DNA of 64,000 nt from contig NZ_JBHTIU010000027.1 in NCBI RefSeq assembly GCF_042677205.1, forward strand, positions 1 through 64,000, given 5' to 3'. Made by a program: the position numbers and the translations under genes. Source of the stretch: Paenibacillus_L residui. Its GTDB lineage: Bacteria; Bacillota; Bacilli; Paenibacillales; NBRC-103111. The notes under the pieces are model-generated. The model made no database searches. It was not told the origin of the DNA and saw only the letters and a program-made list of their open reading frames with translations. Shown piece by piece: positions 26,201 to 33,390 of the stretch (its first letter is position 1; each line of letters opens with the position of its first letter).

Positions 26201-27856
26201 CCCTATAGTGACCTCTACCGAGGTAATCATCTCTTCAAGAAAAGCATCGATCGGCGGATTCGTAACCTGGGCGAACATTTGCTTGAAATAGCTGTACAGA
26301 AGCTGCGGTTTCGTAGACAGAGCCGCCAGGGGCGCATCATAGCCCATTGAGCCGACAGGGTCTTCGCCCTTGAGAAGCAGCGGACGCAGCCCCTTGGCAA
26401 TTTCCTCGAAGGTATAGCCGAACGCATGCTGCAGCCTGGCTGGATCGGATGCCGGGCCGGATTCCCCCGACGGCTCGCCCTCTGCATCCGGAAGCTGCCC
26501 CAGATCAAGCAAATGCTCATCCAGCCATTGGCGATAAGGCTGTTCGGAGCTGACGCTGCGCTTGATTTCCTCATCGGGTACAATGCGTCCCTGCTCCAGG
26601 TCGACCAGCAGCATTTGTCCGGGATGGAGCCTTTCCTTGTACAGGATGTTATCCGGCGGCACATCGACGACTCCCACCTCGGAGGATAGAATGATCCGGT
26701 CGTCCCGGGTCACATAATAGCGGGTCGGACGCAAACCGTTGCGGTCCAGACAGGCGCCTATCTGCTTACCGTCGGTGAAGGCCAAAGCGGCGGGGCCGTC
26801 CCAGGGCTCCATCAGGCAGCTATGATACTCGTAGAACGCCCTCTTGCCTTCCTCCATCCCCGCGTCCTTGGACCAGGGTTCCGGAACCATCATCATGACC
26901 GAGTGGACCAATGACCGCCCGGATAAGTGGAGAAACTCCAAAGCATTATCCAGCATCGAAGAATCGCTTCCGGACAGGTCGATGACCGGACGGATTTGGG
27001 ACAGATCCGCGAAAGGTCCGCCGCTGCAGGCCGCCTCGCGGGCCAGCATCCAGTTGACGTTGCCCTTGATGGTATTGATTTCCCCATTGTGGATCATGTA
27101 ACGGTTCGGATGGGCCCTCTCCCAGCTTGGAAACGTATTGGTGCTGAAGCGGGAATGGACCAAAGCGAGGGCCGATTCATAGTCCGCATCCTGCAAATCC
27201 GTGTAGAAGGCAGGCAATTGCTCCGGAAGCAGCAGGCCCTTGTAAACCATGGTCCGGCTGGACAGGCTGGCGAAGTAGAAGGTCCGGCCCGCCTTGGCCT
27301 GCGCAAGGCCGATTTCCCGTTCCGCCCGCTTACGGATGACGTATAGCCCTCGCTCCAGGGCACCTTCCCCTATCTCCATCCCCTGTTCCGGGGTGATGAG
27401 CCACTGCCGGATGTACGGCTTGGAATTCGCCGCTGTCGGCCCGAGTACAGCATCCTTCGTCGGCACCGTCCTCCAGCCGAGCACCTGATAGCCTTCCTCC
27501 TCTGCAATCCGCTCGAGTCCTTGCTCGCATTCGCGGCGGGCCTTGTCCTCGGACGGCAGGAATATCATGCCTGCCCCGTACCTGCCCGCTTCGGGAAGCT
27601 TCCATCCGGCCCGGCTGCTCTCTCTTAGCAGCAGCTTGTGGGGGATCTGGGTCAAGATACCCGCTCCGTCTCCACTGGCAGGGTCTGCCCCCTGTCCCCC
27701 GCGATGAGTGAGGCGGCATAAAGTTTCCAGCGCCTGTGTGACAATGTCGTGGGATGGGACCCCTTTGATATTTGCTATTACACCGATCCCGCACGCATCA
27801 TGCTCGAATGCAGGATCGTATAGTCCCTGTTTGTTTGGAAATGCGCTGTCTGTCAT
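23222..27856 (-). CDS. gltB: Glutamate synthase large subunit
   Basis: A 1544-residue enzyme that turns glutamine and 2-oxoglutarate into two glutamates. After a 21-residue propeptide comes Cys22 (DACGIGVIANIKG), the nucleophile of the class II glutamine amidotransferase domain (about 22-430); then a central domain, the FMN and Fe-S synthase domain with CVMMRVCHLDTCPVG binding a 3Fe-4S cluster, and the C-terminal GXGXG beta-helix domain. The frame opens 55 codons upstream, but ATG 27856 with AGGAGGAG is the real start. A TnrA-like box lies at 27929-27945. The gene belongs with gltD and neighbouring glnA. Confidence 0.96.
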   Translation of the reverse strand: MTDSAFPNKQGLYDPAFEHDACGIGVIANIKGVPSHDIVTQALETLCRLTHRGGQGADPASGDGAGILTQIPHKLLLRESSRAGWKLPEAGRYGAGMIFLPSEDKARRECEQGLERIAEEEGYQVLGWRTVPTKDAVLGPTAANSKPYIRQWLITPEQGMEIGEGALERGLYVIRKRAEREIGLAQAKAGRTFYFASLSSRTMVYKGLLLPEQLPAFYTDLQDADYESALALVHSRFSTNTFPSWERAHPNRYMIHNGEINTIKGNVNWMLAREAACSGGPFADLSQIRPVIDLSGSDSSMLDNALEFLHLSGRSLVHSVMMMVPEPWSKDAGMEEGKRAFYEYHSCLMEPWDGPAALAFTDGKQIGACLDRNGLRPTRYYVTRDDRIILSSEVGVVDVPPDNILYKERLHPGQMLLVDLEQGRIVPDEEIKRSVSSEQPYRQWLDEHLLDLGQLPDAEGEPSGESGPASDPARLQHAFGYTFEEIAKGLRPLLLKGEDPVGSMGYDAPLAALSTKPQLLYSYFKQMFAQVTNPPIDAFLEEMITSVEVTIGAEGDLLQPGPDSCRRIRLKAPVLSNEELGRIRSSKLPGLRADTLSMTFVVGEGERGLEEALKTLFQSAEAAIDEGASLLILSDRGIGRGQAPIPALLAVSGLHHHLIRSGKRTKASLLVESGEPRDVHHIALLLGYGASAVNPYLVFDTAAQLISRGQLEELSLEQAVRNYIAGIKKGLLKVMAKMGISTVQSYIGAQIFEALGIHGDVIDTYFPRTPSRIGGIGLAEIAEEALMRHRRAYRSERPEPLQPGDEFQWRPGGEEHLFSPQTIHALQQACRSNDYDLFRKYSAGIDQHAKAHCTLRGLLELVPGRKPVPIEEVEPVEAIVARFKTGAMSLGSISKEAHEAMAIAMNRIGGRSNSGEGGEDPGRYVTDENGDHRVSAIKQVASGRFGVTSHYLIHADEIQIKMAQGAKPGEGGQLPAHKVYPWIAEARGSTPGVELISPPPHHDIYSIEDLAELIHDLKEANPRARINVKLVSEAGVGTIAAGVAKAGADVILISGYDGGTGAASRNSIKHAGMPWEIGLAEANQTLQLNGLRSRVRLETDGKMMNGRDVVIASLLGAQEFGFATVPLVVMGCVMMRVCHLDTCPVGIATQNPELRRTFAGDPGHLVNFMYFVAREVREWMARLGFRTMEEMVGRTDCLRINLPQDHWKVSGLDLSPLLYRVPGEPEDQHRPDGGETQPAEETAVKGDSPSQLLQSDDAADPMRLLSLCAAALDRRERIQAILPIRNTDRAAGTRLGSEVTRRYGAEGLPDGTIQLHFHGSAGQSFGAFIPRGITLTLEGDANDYVGKGLSGGKLAVYPPVQSGFAAEDNIIIGNVALYGATSGEAYIRGIAGERFCVRNSGAEVVVEGVGNHGCEYMTGGRVVVLGRVGHNFAAGMSGGVAYVWSRQMAEVEARCNLKLVELEMLADTEDEGRVRAMLEKHLRYTDSAVARRILEDWEREAKRFVRIIPKEYRRMIRTIERFRASGVSHEEAALAAFQERRKAQ

Positions 27857-27928
27857 CTTTATCCTCCTCCTGTCTACTGTAACGATGGTACTAATCGTAA
27901 ACGGGATGCCGTTATGCATCCATTGGTT

Positions 27929-27945
27929 TGTCAGATAATTTGCCA
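27929..27945. promoter_or_regulatory. TnrA/GlnR-type box upstream of gltB (one mismatch)
   Basis: TGTCA-GATAATT-TGCCA matches the known TGTNA-N7-TNACA consensus except at one position in the right arm. It lies about 75 bases before the gltB ATG. In Bacillus subtilis TnrA represses the glt genes, so repression is the likely role here. Confidence 0.6.
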
Positions 27946-28077
27946 TAAGCAAATTTTTAATTGAGATAAATAAAAATGATCTATCCATCATGAGATGATT
28001 AAAATAATGAATTGGTTTCATTCTTCAATCGGCATCTTTCCCACATTTTGGAACACCCGAACAAAACGAGACACATA

Positions 28078-28116
28078 TAAAAAAGCCGCTTCCGACCAAC
28101 CGGAATCACGGCTTGT
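28078..28116 (-). terminator. Rho-independent terminator of glnA
   Basis: On the minus strand AAGCCG...TTCCG, a short loop, then CGGAA...CGGCTT form a stem followed by six T. It lies about 45-80 bases after the glnA stop. Confidence 0.85.
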
Positions 28117-28160
28117 GACAAAATAAGCCCCTCCTACCATAATGGAAGGAGGGACTGAGC

Positions 28161-29501
28161 TTAATAGGCAGTCATATACTGCTCCCGCTCCCAAGGATGT
28201 ACCTGCAGCCGGAACAGATTCCATTCGATTTCCTTCGCCTCGATAAAGTGAGAGACGATATGATCACCCAGAGCGGACACGATCACTTCGTTGGCGCGCA
28301 GCTCCTCGATCGCTTCCTTTAGCGAAGAAGGAAGGCTGTCGATTTTGTGGCGCTTTCTCTCCAGGTCATCCATTGTGTATATATTTTGGTTCGTAGGGGC
28401 ACACAAGGTATAGTTGTTCTTTATGCCGTCCAATCCCGCAGCCAGCATGACAGCGAGAGCCAGGTACGGATTAGCCGCCGGATCCGGGTTTCTTAATTCG
28501 ATCCGGGTGCTCAAGCCTCTGCTGGCCGGAATGCGGACTAACGGACTCCGGTTCTTGGCCGACCAGGCGACATAACAAGGCGCTTCATAGCCCGGTACCA
28601 GTCTTTTGTAAGAGTTGACAGTCGGATTCGTAATGGCCGCGAATCCTCTGGCGTGCTTTAACAACCCCGCCAAATACTGCTTCGCCGTCAGGCTCAAGCC
28701 CAAGTCGTCGTTGGCGTCATAGAAGGCGTTCTCCTTGCCGCGGAACAGAGATTGATGGCAGTGCATGCCGGATCCGTTGATCCCATATAGCGGCTTAGGC
28801 ATAAAGGTAGCGTGAAGACCGTGATTTCTCGCAATCGTCTTGACCACCAGCTTGAACGTTTGGATGCTATCCGCCGCCTCTACCGCGTTGGAATATTTAA
28901 AATCGATCTCATGCTGTCCCGGCGCCACTTCATGGTGGGAGGCTTCGATTTCAAAGCCCATGCTTTCGAGGGTAATGACGATATCCCGGCGGCAGTTCTC
29001 TCCCAAATCGCTGGGCGCCAAGTCAAAGTACCCTCCCTTATCGTTCACTTCCATCGTCGGCTCGCCGTTGGAATCTGTTTTGAAGAGGAAAAATTCCGGT
29101 TCCGGACCGACGTTCATCGCGGTAAAACCAAGCTGCTCGGCCTCTTTGAGCACTTTCTTCAGCACGCTCCGCGGATCGCCCGCGAACGGGGTGCCATCCG
29201 GATTATAGACGTCACAGATTAAGCGGGCCACCTTGCCGTCCCCTGTCGTCCATGGGAATATCATCCACGTATCCAGCTCGGGATACAGGTACATATCGGA
29301 TTCTTCTATCCTCACAAACCCTTCGATCGAGGATCCGTCGAACATCATTTTGTTGTCCAGCGCCTTCGGCAGTTGGCTGACCGGAATTTCCACGTTCTTG
29401 ATCGTTCCGAGCATATCCGTGAATTGCAGGCGGACGAACCGGACATTTTCTTCCTTGGCCATCCGAAGAATCTGTTCTGCGCTAAATCGATTGGTTTTCA
29501 T
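28161..29501 (-). CDS. glnA: Glutamine synthetase, type I
   Basis: Makes glutamine from glutamate and ammonia. At 446 residues it is the short GSI-alpha form of Firmicutes, without an adenylylation site. Conserved blocks include VRLQFTDMLGTIKNVEIP, MFDGSSIEGFVRI, GPEPEFFLF, HCHQSLF and the substrate/ATP region NSYKRLVPGYEAPCYVAW. Two adjacent ATG codons are possible (29504, 29501); the GGAGGG site favours 29501. No glnR gene precedes it: instead a TnrA-type regulator is encoded divergently, and a perfect TnrA/GlnR box lies at 29572-29588. In Bacillus the feedback-inhibited enzyme also controls TnrA by direct binding. Confidence 0.96.
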   Translation of the reverse strand: MKTNRFSAEQILRMAKEENVRFVRLQFTDMLGTIKNVEIPVSQLPKALDNKMMFDGSSIEGFVRIEESDMYLYPELDTWMIFPWTTGDGKVARLICDVYNPDGTPFAGDPRSVLKKVLKEAEQLGFTAMNVGPEPEFFLFKTDSNGEPTMEVNDKGGYFDLAPSDLGENCRRDIVITLESMGFEIEASHHEVAPGQHEIDFKYSNAVEAADSIQTFKLVVKTIARNHGLHATFMPKPLYGINGSGMHCHQSLFRGKENAFYDANDDLGLSLTAKQYLAGLLKHARGFAAITNPTVNSYKRLVPGYEAPCYVAWSAKNRSPLVRIPASRGLSTRIELRNPDPAANPYLALAVMLAAGLDGIKNNYTLCAPTNQNIYTMDDLERKRHKIDSLPSSLKEAIEELRANEVIVSALGDHIVSHFIEAKEIEWNLFRLQVHPWEREQYMTAY

Positions 29502-29571
29502 CATCGAACCCTCCATCGTTGTTAGTTACAAGGGCATTTTTTCACAGGTTCGGGGGTCCGGTCCACAAATG

Positions 29572-29588
29572 TGTTAGATAATATGACA
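29572..29588. promoter_or_regulatory. TnrA/GlnR-type box upstream of glnA
   Basis: TGTTA-GATAATA-TGACA is a perfect match to TGTNA-N7-TNACA, about 70-87 bases upstream of the glnA start. Confidence 0.8.
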
Positions 29589-29698
29589 TAAAACTTGAGG
29601 TTCGAGACAGTGTACGAAAATACAGCGGCCTTTTTATATATGTAACCCTGGATTTGCCGACAATTAATATAAGTTATAGACCTTATTCATACAATTGA

Positions 29699-29715
29699 TG
29701 TCAAATAATATAACA
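29699..29715. promoter_or_regulatory. TnrA/GlnR-type box in the glnA-tnrA intergenic region
   Basis: TGTCA-AATAATA-TAACA is a perfect match to TGTNA-N7-TNACA. It lies 111 bases from the first box and about 200 bases before tnrA, and could serve tnrA autoregulation or glnA. The remaining intergenic sequence (29502-29912) is AT-rich and holds a small CTCC/GGAG hairpin near 29758-29775. Confidence 0.78.
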
Positions 29716-29912
29716 AACTTATTCCTCTCACGGGAATGCATGTGATAAATTGAAAAAAACTCCTTATCGGAGCCGTCTCAAGATGAATAAGCCGGTATTG
29801 AAGGCAGCTTGTATCCCATTATAACTGTCCAATGCGGCAAATAAACAAAATCTTCAAGCTGTCATGAGTGGAATATGAAAGGTGATGATCGTATAAGAAG
29901 GAGGGAATAACC

Positions 29913-30236
29913 ATGGTATCGTACAGAGAAAAGAAGGTCATCCCGATCGGCACGGTCAGCGAGCTAACGGGATTGTCCGTCAGGCAAATCCGCTATTATG
30001 AAGAACGAAAACTGGTCGTTCCCGAACGCTCCAAAGGCGGAACCCGCAAATTTTCCTTCGAGGATGTCGATATGCTGGTGGAAGTGGCCAATAAAATGGA
30101 GGACGGGATGCAAACGTATGAGATCCATAAAATGCGGGAGCGGGAGAAAAAGCAGATCAGCAAAGAAAAAATGCGCGAGGAAATGCTTAAAGGACAGCTC
30201 AACGTCCAATTTAATCGCCATCGGCCGCCAAGCTGA
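29913..30236 (+). CDS. tnrA: TnrA/GlnR-type MerR-family nitrogen regulator
   Basis: A 107-residue MerR-family regulator. IPIGTVSELTGLSVRQIRYYEERKL is split here as IGTVSELTGLSVRQIRYYEE (12-31), the winged helix-turn-helix of TnrA/GlnR. The C-terminal tail EEMLKGQLNVQFNR closely resembles the short TnrA tail that docks on glutamine synthetase, and the length fits TnrA (about 110) better than GlnR (about 130). It is monocistronic and divergent from glnA, with TnrA boxes in between and others before gltB and amtB. GAAGGAGGG precedes the ATG. Confidence 0.9.
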   Translation: MVSYREKKVIPIGTVSELTGLSVRQIRYYEERKLVVPERSKGGTRKFSFEDVDMLVEVANKMEDGMQTYEIHKMREREKKQISKEKMREEMLKGQLNVQFNRHRPPS

Positions 30237-30379
30237 CCTTTGTTCAGTCCATGACCATCTGCAGATCCAAACGGGGAGGAACCATAGCCGGTCAACCGGC
30301 GTCAGGTTTCATCCTTTTTTATTTTCAACCTCTTTTTATAGGACGCCCTCCGCTTAATCACCCCTAACTTAAAAAAGCT

Positions 30380-30396
30380 CGTCACATTACCTTACA
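30380..30396. promoter_or_regulatory. TnrA-type box upstream of amtB (one mismatch)
   Basis: CGTCA-CATTACC-TTACA differs from TGTNA-N7-TNACA only at the first base. A possible -10 TATCAT lies at 30427-30432, which would place the box centre about 50 bases before the transcription start, the position known for activation of nrgAB by TnrA. Confidence 0.65.
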
Positions 30397-30486
30397 GGTT
30401 TGTTGCACCATGGTCTAATCTCCTTTTATCATTTGGCGTACAAGTGGGATGAAGTAAGAAAAAGTGACAAAAGGAGCTGAAGCTTG

Positions 30487-31905
30487 ATGAAACAATGTCA
30501 TTCTCTTGTCAGAAAAGCGATAGCGGGAGCATCCGCCGTTTGCTTCGGATCGCTGCTTCCGTTAAAGGCCATGGCTGCGGAGGAAGCAGCGGGCGTTTCC
30601 TCATTGGCCGTCGGGTTGGACACATTATGGGTGATGGTGGCAGCCGTTCTGGTTCTGTTTATGCAAGCGGGCTTCGTCCTGCTGGAGACGGGCTCGACCC
30701 GAATGAAGAATGCCGGACATATCGCGGGCAAAACCGTTATAACCGTAGGCTTGTGCTCGCTCGTCTTCTGGTTTGCCGGCTACGGCTTGATCTTCGGGGA
30801 ATCGGGAAATTCCTTCATCGGCTGGGGCCAATTCATGTTTGCTCCTGCCGCCTCCGACTCCCTTCCACCCGCCGTGTTCTTCCTGTTCCAGCTGGCCTTC
30901 GCCGCCGTCTCCCTCTCCATCGCCTGGGGAGGTTTTGCCGAACGTGCGAAGCTGTCGGTTTACGTCCTGTTCACCCTGCTGTTCTCGATTTTGGTTTACC
31001 CGGTAGTGGCCCACTGGATTTGGGGAGGGGGTTGGCTAGGCGAGCACGGCAAGCAGGATTTCGCCGGTTCGACTGTTGTCCATCTCACCGGAGCTATGGC
31101 CGCTTTGGCCGCCACCATTTTACTTAAACCGCGGCTGGGCAAATATAACCGTGACGGGTCTGCCAACGAAATCCCCGGCCATAACCAGGTCTACACTACA
31201 CTTGGTGTATGTTTTCTATGGATAGGCTGGTTCGGATTTAATGCCGGCAGCACGCTGTCGGTCGGAGACGGGTTCTTCGCTTTCGTCGCTATGAATACGC
31301 AGATCGCCGCGGGAGCCAGTGCCCTGTCCGCTATGGCGGTATCCTGGATACGGCACAAGAGGGCCGACATTCCCGTCATATTAAACGGCTATCTGGCCGG
31401 GCTTGTCGCCATTACCGCCTCCTGCGCCTTCGTGGAGCCTTGGGCCGCAATTTTGATTGGAGGGATTGCCGGAGGGCTCGTCTTCGTCAGCGCCCAATGG
31501 CTCGAAAGAAGACGGATCGATGACCCGATCTCCGCGCTATCCGTTCACGGAGCGGCCGGCATCTGGGGAACGCTGTCCACCGGCTTCCTGGCTTCTCCCG
31601 AGCTCGCCTCCAAGGTTGGAGTCGGCCAAGGAGGATGGTTGTACACCGGGAGCCTGGAGCAGCTATGGGTGCAATTTTACGGGGTCGTGGCAGCAGGAGG
31701 CTATGCCTTCGCCCTCTCCTTCCTCTGTCTGTATGCTATCAAGAAATGGTTCGGGCTGCGGGTAACTCCCCAGGAAGAGATGGAAGGCCTGGATCTCAGC
31801 GAGCATGGAAGCTATGGGTATCCGGAGCATATCCGGACAACTAACGATGAAATAGCCGCTCACCGCACCTCCCCCTCCATCGGCGGGTTCCGGACGGAGC
31901 CGTGA
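30487..31905 (+). CDS. amtB: Ammonium transporter (Amt/Mep/Rh family)
   Basis: A 472-residue membrane channel for ammonium uptake. A cleavable-looking N-terminal signal (about 1-30, ending KAMAAEE) is followed by eleven predicted helices. The twin pore histidines are in VVHLTGAMAAL and LSVHGAAGIWG, and FVLLETGSTRMKNAGH and WFGFNAGSTLS are family motifs. TTG 30484 is an alternative start; AGGAG precedes both. No glnK (PII) gene follows, unlike the usual nrgAB/amtB-glnK operon. An upstream TnrA box links it to the nitrogen genes nearby. Confidence 0.94.
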   Translation: MKQCHSLVRKAIAGASAVCFGSLLPLKAMAAEEAAGVSSLAVGLDTLWVMVAAVLVLFMQAGFVLLETGSTRMKNAGHIAGKTVITVGLCSLVFWFAGYGLIFGESGNSFIGWGQFMFAPAASDSLPPAVFFLFQLAFAAVSLSIAWGGFAERAKLSVYVLFTLLFSILVYPVVAHWIWGGGWLGEHGKQDFAGSTVVHLTGAMAALAATILLKPRLGKYNRDGSANEIPGHNQVYTTLGVCFLWIGWFGFNAGSTLSVGDGFFAFVAMNTQIAAGASALSAMAVSWIRHKRADIPVILNGYLAGLVAITASCAFVEPWAAILIGGIAGGLVFVSAQWLERRRIDDPISALSVHGAAGIWGTLSTGFLASPELASKVGVGQGGWLYTGSLEQLWVQFYGVVAAGGYAFALSFLCLYAIKKWFGLRVTPQEEMEGLDLSEHGSYGYPEHIRTTNDEIAAHRTSPSIGGFRTEP

Positions 31906-32070
31906 ACCCTCTCTGCCATGAATCGCGAGTCCGGCAAGGTATAATTTACACGTTAAAAGGGGTTATCCCCGGCAGATTTTATCCGTTAAGGTCAGCCCCT
32001 GGAAGATTATCAAAAACGCAGGATCTCCAGGGAGGTCCTGCGTTCTCTCATTGCTGTCAAATGATTTGGG

Positions 32071-32574
32071 CTAATGGTTGAAATGAATAGTTTTATTGAT
32101 CTCCTCGTCATCCTCCGGCGGTTTTCCCGCCATTTTTCTAAAAAAAGCTTTTACGGTTTTCATTTTATTTCCCGTTTCCCAATATTCCGCCGTTTCTGAC
32201 CGAACTTTGATCAATACGATATTGGGGTCTTCATATGTCGTATCCAGAAACTTCTCGTATCCTTTTTTCCACAGTTCTTTCTTCCGCTCAAGATCGTCCA
32301 CAATTTCTGCTGTACCGCGAATAGACACATAGGATTGGCCTACGTACGCGATATTGACGCTAGGATTCTCCATAATTTCACGGAACTTGGTCGTATCCTT
32401 CTTCGTCAAAAACCACAAGTCCCCGTCAAATTCAATATCCTGCGTCTGCATCGGCCTGGAGTTGATGCCCCCCTCCGATATGGTGGATAACATCGCCGTT
32501 TCGATATCTTTAATCATCTCCTTGACCTTATCCACCGCTTCATGATTGACGTCGGTCTCCATTGTTGTCGGCAT
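32071..32574 (-). CDS. Pyridoxamine-5'-phosphate-oxidase-fold protein, general stress protein 26-like
   Basis: A 167-residue flavin-binding split-barrel protein like Bacillus general stress protein 26 (YdaG). Typical blocks are AMLSTISEGGINSRPM, WFLTKKDTTKFREI and ALSW-like VSIRGTAEIVDD, with a C-terminal WETGNKMKTV. Members bind FMN or related flavins; the substrate is unknown. The ATG has GAGGTGAT just upstream. It stands alone in its direction. Confidence 0.87.
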   Translation of the reverse strand: MPTTMETDVNHEAVDKVKEMIKDIETAMLSTISEGGINSRPMQTQDIEFDGDLWFLTKKDTTKFREIMENPSVNIAYVGQSYVSIRGTAEIVDDLERKKELWKKGYEKFLDTTYEDPNIVLIKVRSETAEYWETGNKMKTVKAFFRKMAGKPPEDDEEINKTIHFNH

Positions 32575-32878
32575 CGTATCACCTCACTTCTGCAATACTC
32601 TTTATATAATCTTCCCATTATTCATCTAAATGATCACATTTTTGACAAGGCCGAAATCAACCGGGATTGTAAGCCAGGGAACAAGTGCAGGGGGAGGAGA
32701 TTTACCTGTCGAACAACTCCTCAAATGACAAACAGCCGAAGAACCTGCGTCTCTGCGCAGTCCTCCGGCTGTTCATTTCGTAGATCCGTTATTCAATCCT
32801 CACTGAAGCTTCTGTCCGACCGGGCTCATATGCAGCCCAAGCTTCGCATTGTCACATTCGGCATTCTCCATCTTGAGC
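32575..32878. other. Intergenic region with terminator-like hairpin
   Basis: No gene seen. AACAGCCG (32731-32738) pairs with CGGCTGTT (32766-32773), with an inner CTGCG/CGCAG stem; it may terminate the small gene at 32879-33073, although no strong T run follows. Confidence 0.45.
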
Positions 32879-33073
32879 TTATTCAGCGTTACGAACCTTA
32901 AGGAAAAGCCTGCGAAGCCCCTCCACCGGGCCTGATCCGTATGCTCTGACGGTACTTGCCTTCTTCTTGCTGAATTGCGCGCTTACCCGGCGATCATGCT
33001 CTATTGCCATAAACAAACAGGCGCTCCCAAGCAGGACCAGGATGATGGTAGTGATCGGAAGTAATAAACTCAT
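32879..33073 (-). CDS. Small membrane protein under Fur-type control
   Basis: A 64-residue protein: one N-terminal membrane helix (about 4-24, LLLPITTIILVLLGSACLF) and a basic cytoplasmic tail (DRRVSAQFSKKKAS, ending in LRRLFLKVRNAE). I do not recognise the family. The gene is supported by an AGAGGAG site nine bases before the ATG and by a perfect Fur-type box about 40 bases upstream that overlaps a plausible promoter. An iron-limitation-induced function is inferred only from that box. Confidence 0.7.
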   Translation of the reverse strand: MSLLLPITTIILVLLGSACLFMAIEHDRRVSAQFSKKKASTVRAYGSGPVEGLRRLFLKVRNAE

Positions 33074-33110
33074 ATCTAAACGCTCCTCTTAATCATGGTC
33101 AATAAGTAAC

Positions 33111-33129
33111 AATGATAATCATTATCATT
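33111..33129. promoter_or_regulatory. Perfect Fur-type box
   Basis: A 19-bp palindrome with core TGATAAT-C-ATTATCA (33113-33127), an exact match to the 7-1-7 Fur consensus of Bacillus. On the minus strand it overlaps the -10 region of a candidate promoter whose TTGACG -35 lies about 18 bases upstream. Zur or PerR boxes are similar but fit less well. Confidence 0.85.
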
Positions 33130-33284
33130 ATTGTAGTCGACTCTTCGTCAAATTTCAACCCTAATTTAATCTTATGCTGAACTTTTTGGAATGCTATTAT
33201 TCATATTCTTCTTCGTTAATAACTAAGGAAATCGAATCTGTTAGCATTTCTTGGACCATAACGCCCGGGCCTTCTGCAGAAAAC

Positions 33285-33326
33285 AAAAAACCTGATCCGG
33301 TTAATGAAGAACCAGATACAGGTTTT
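33285..33326 (-). terminator. Terminator downstream of phnM
   Basis: AAAAAACCTG (33285-33294) pairs with CAGGTTTT (33319-33326), with inner GGTT/AACC pairing. On the minus strand the stem is followed by a T run. Confidence 0.75.
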
Positions 33327-33390
33327 ATCGACTCTTTCTGCGAATGGACGCCTTTCCCCATCAAAGTGAACGGGCCGGCCACTCATTCGC

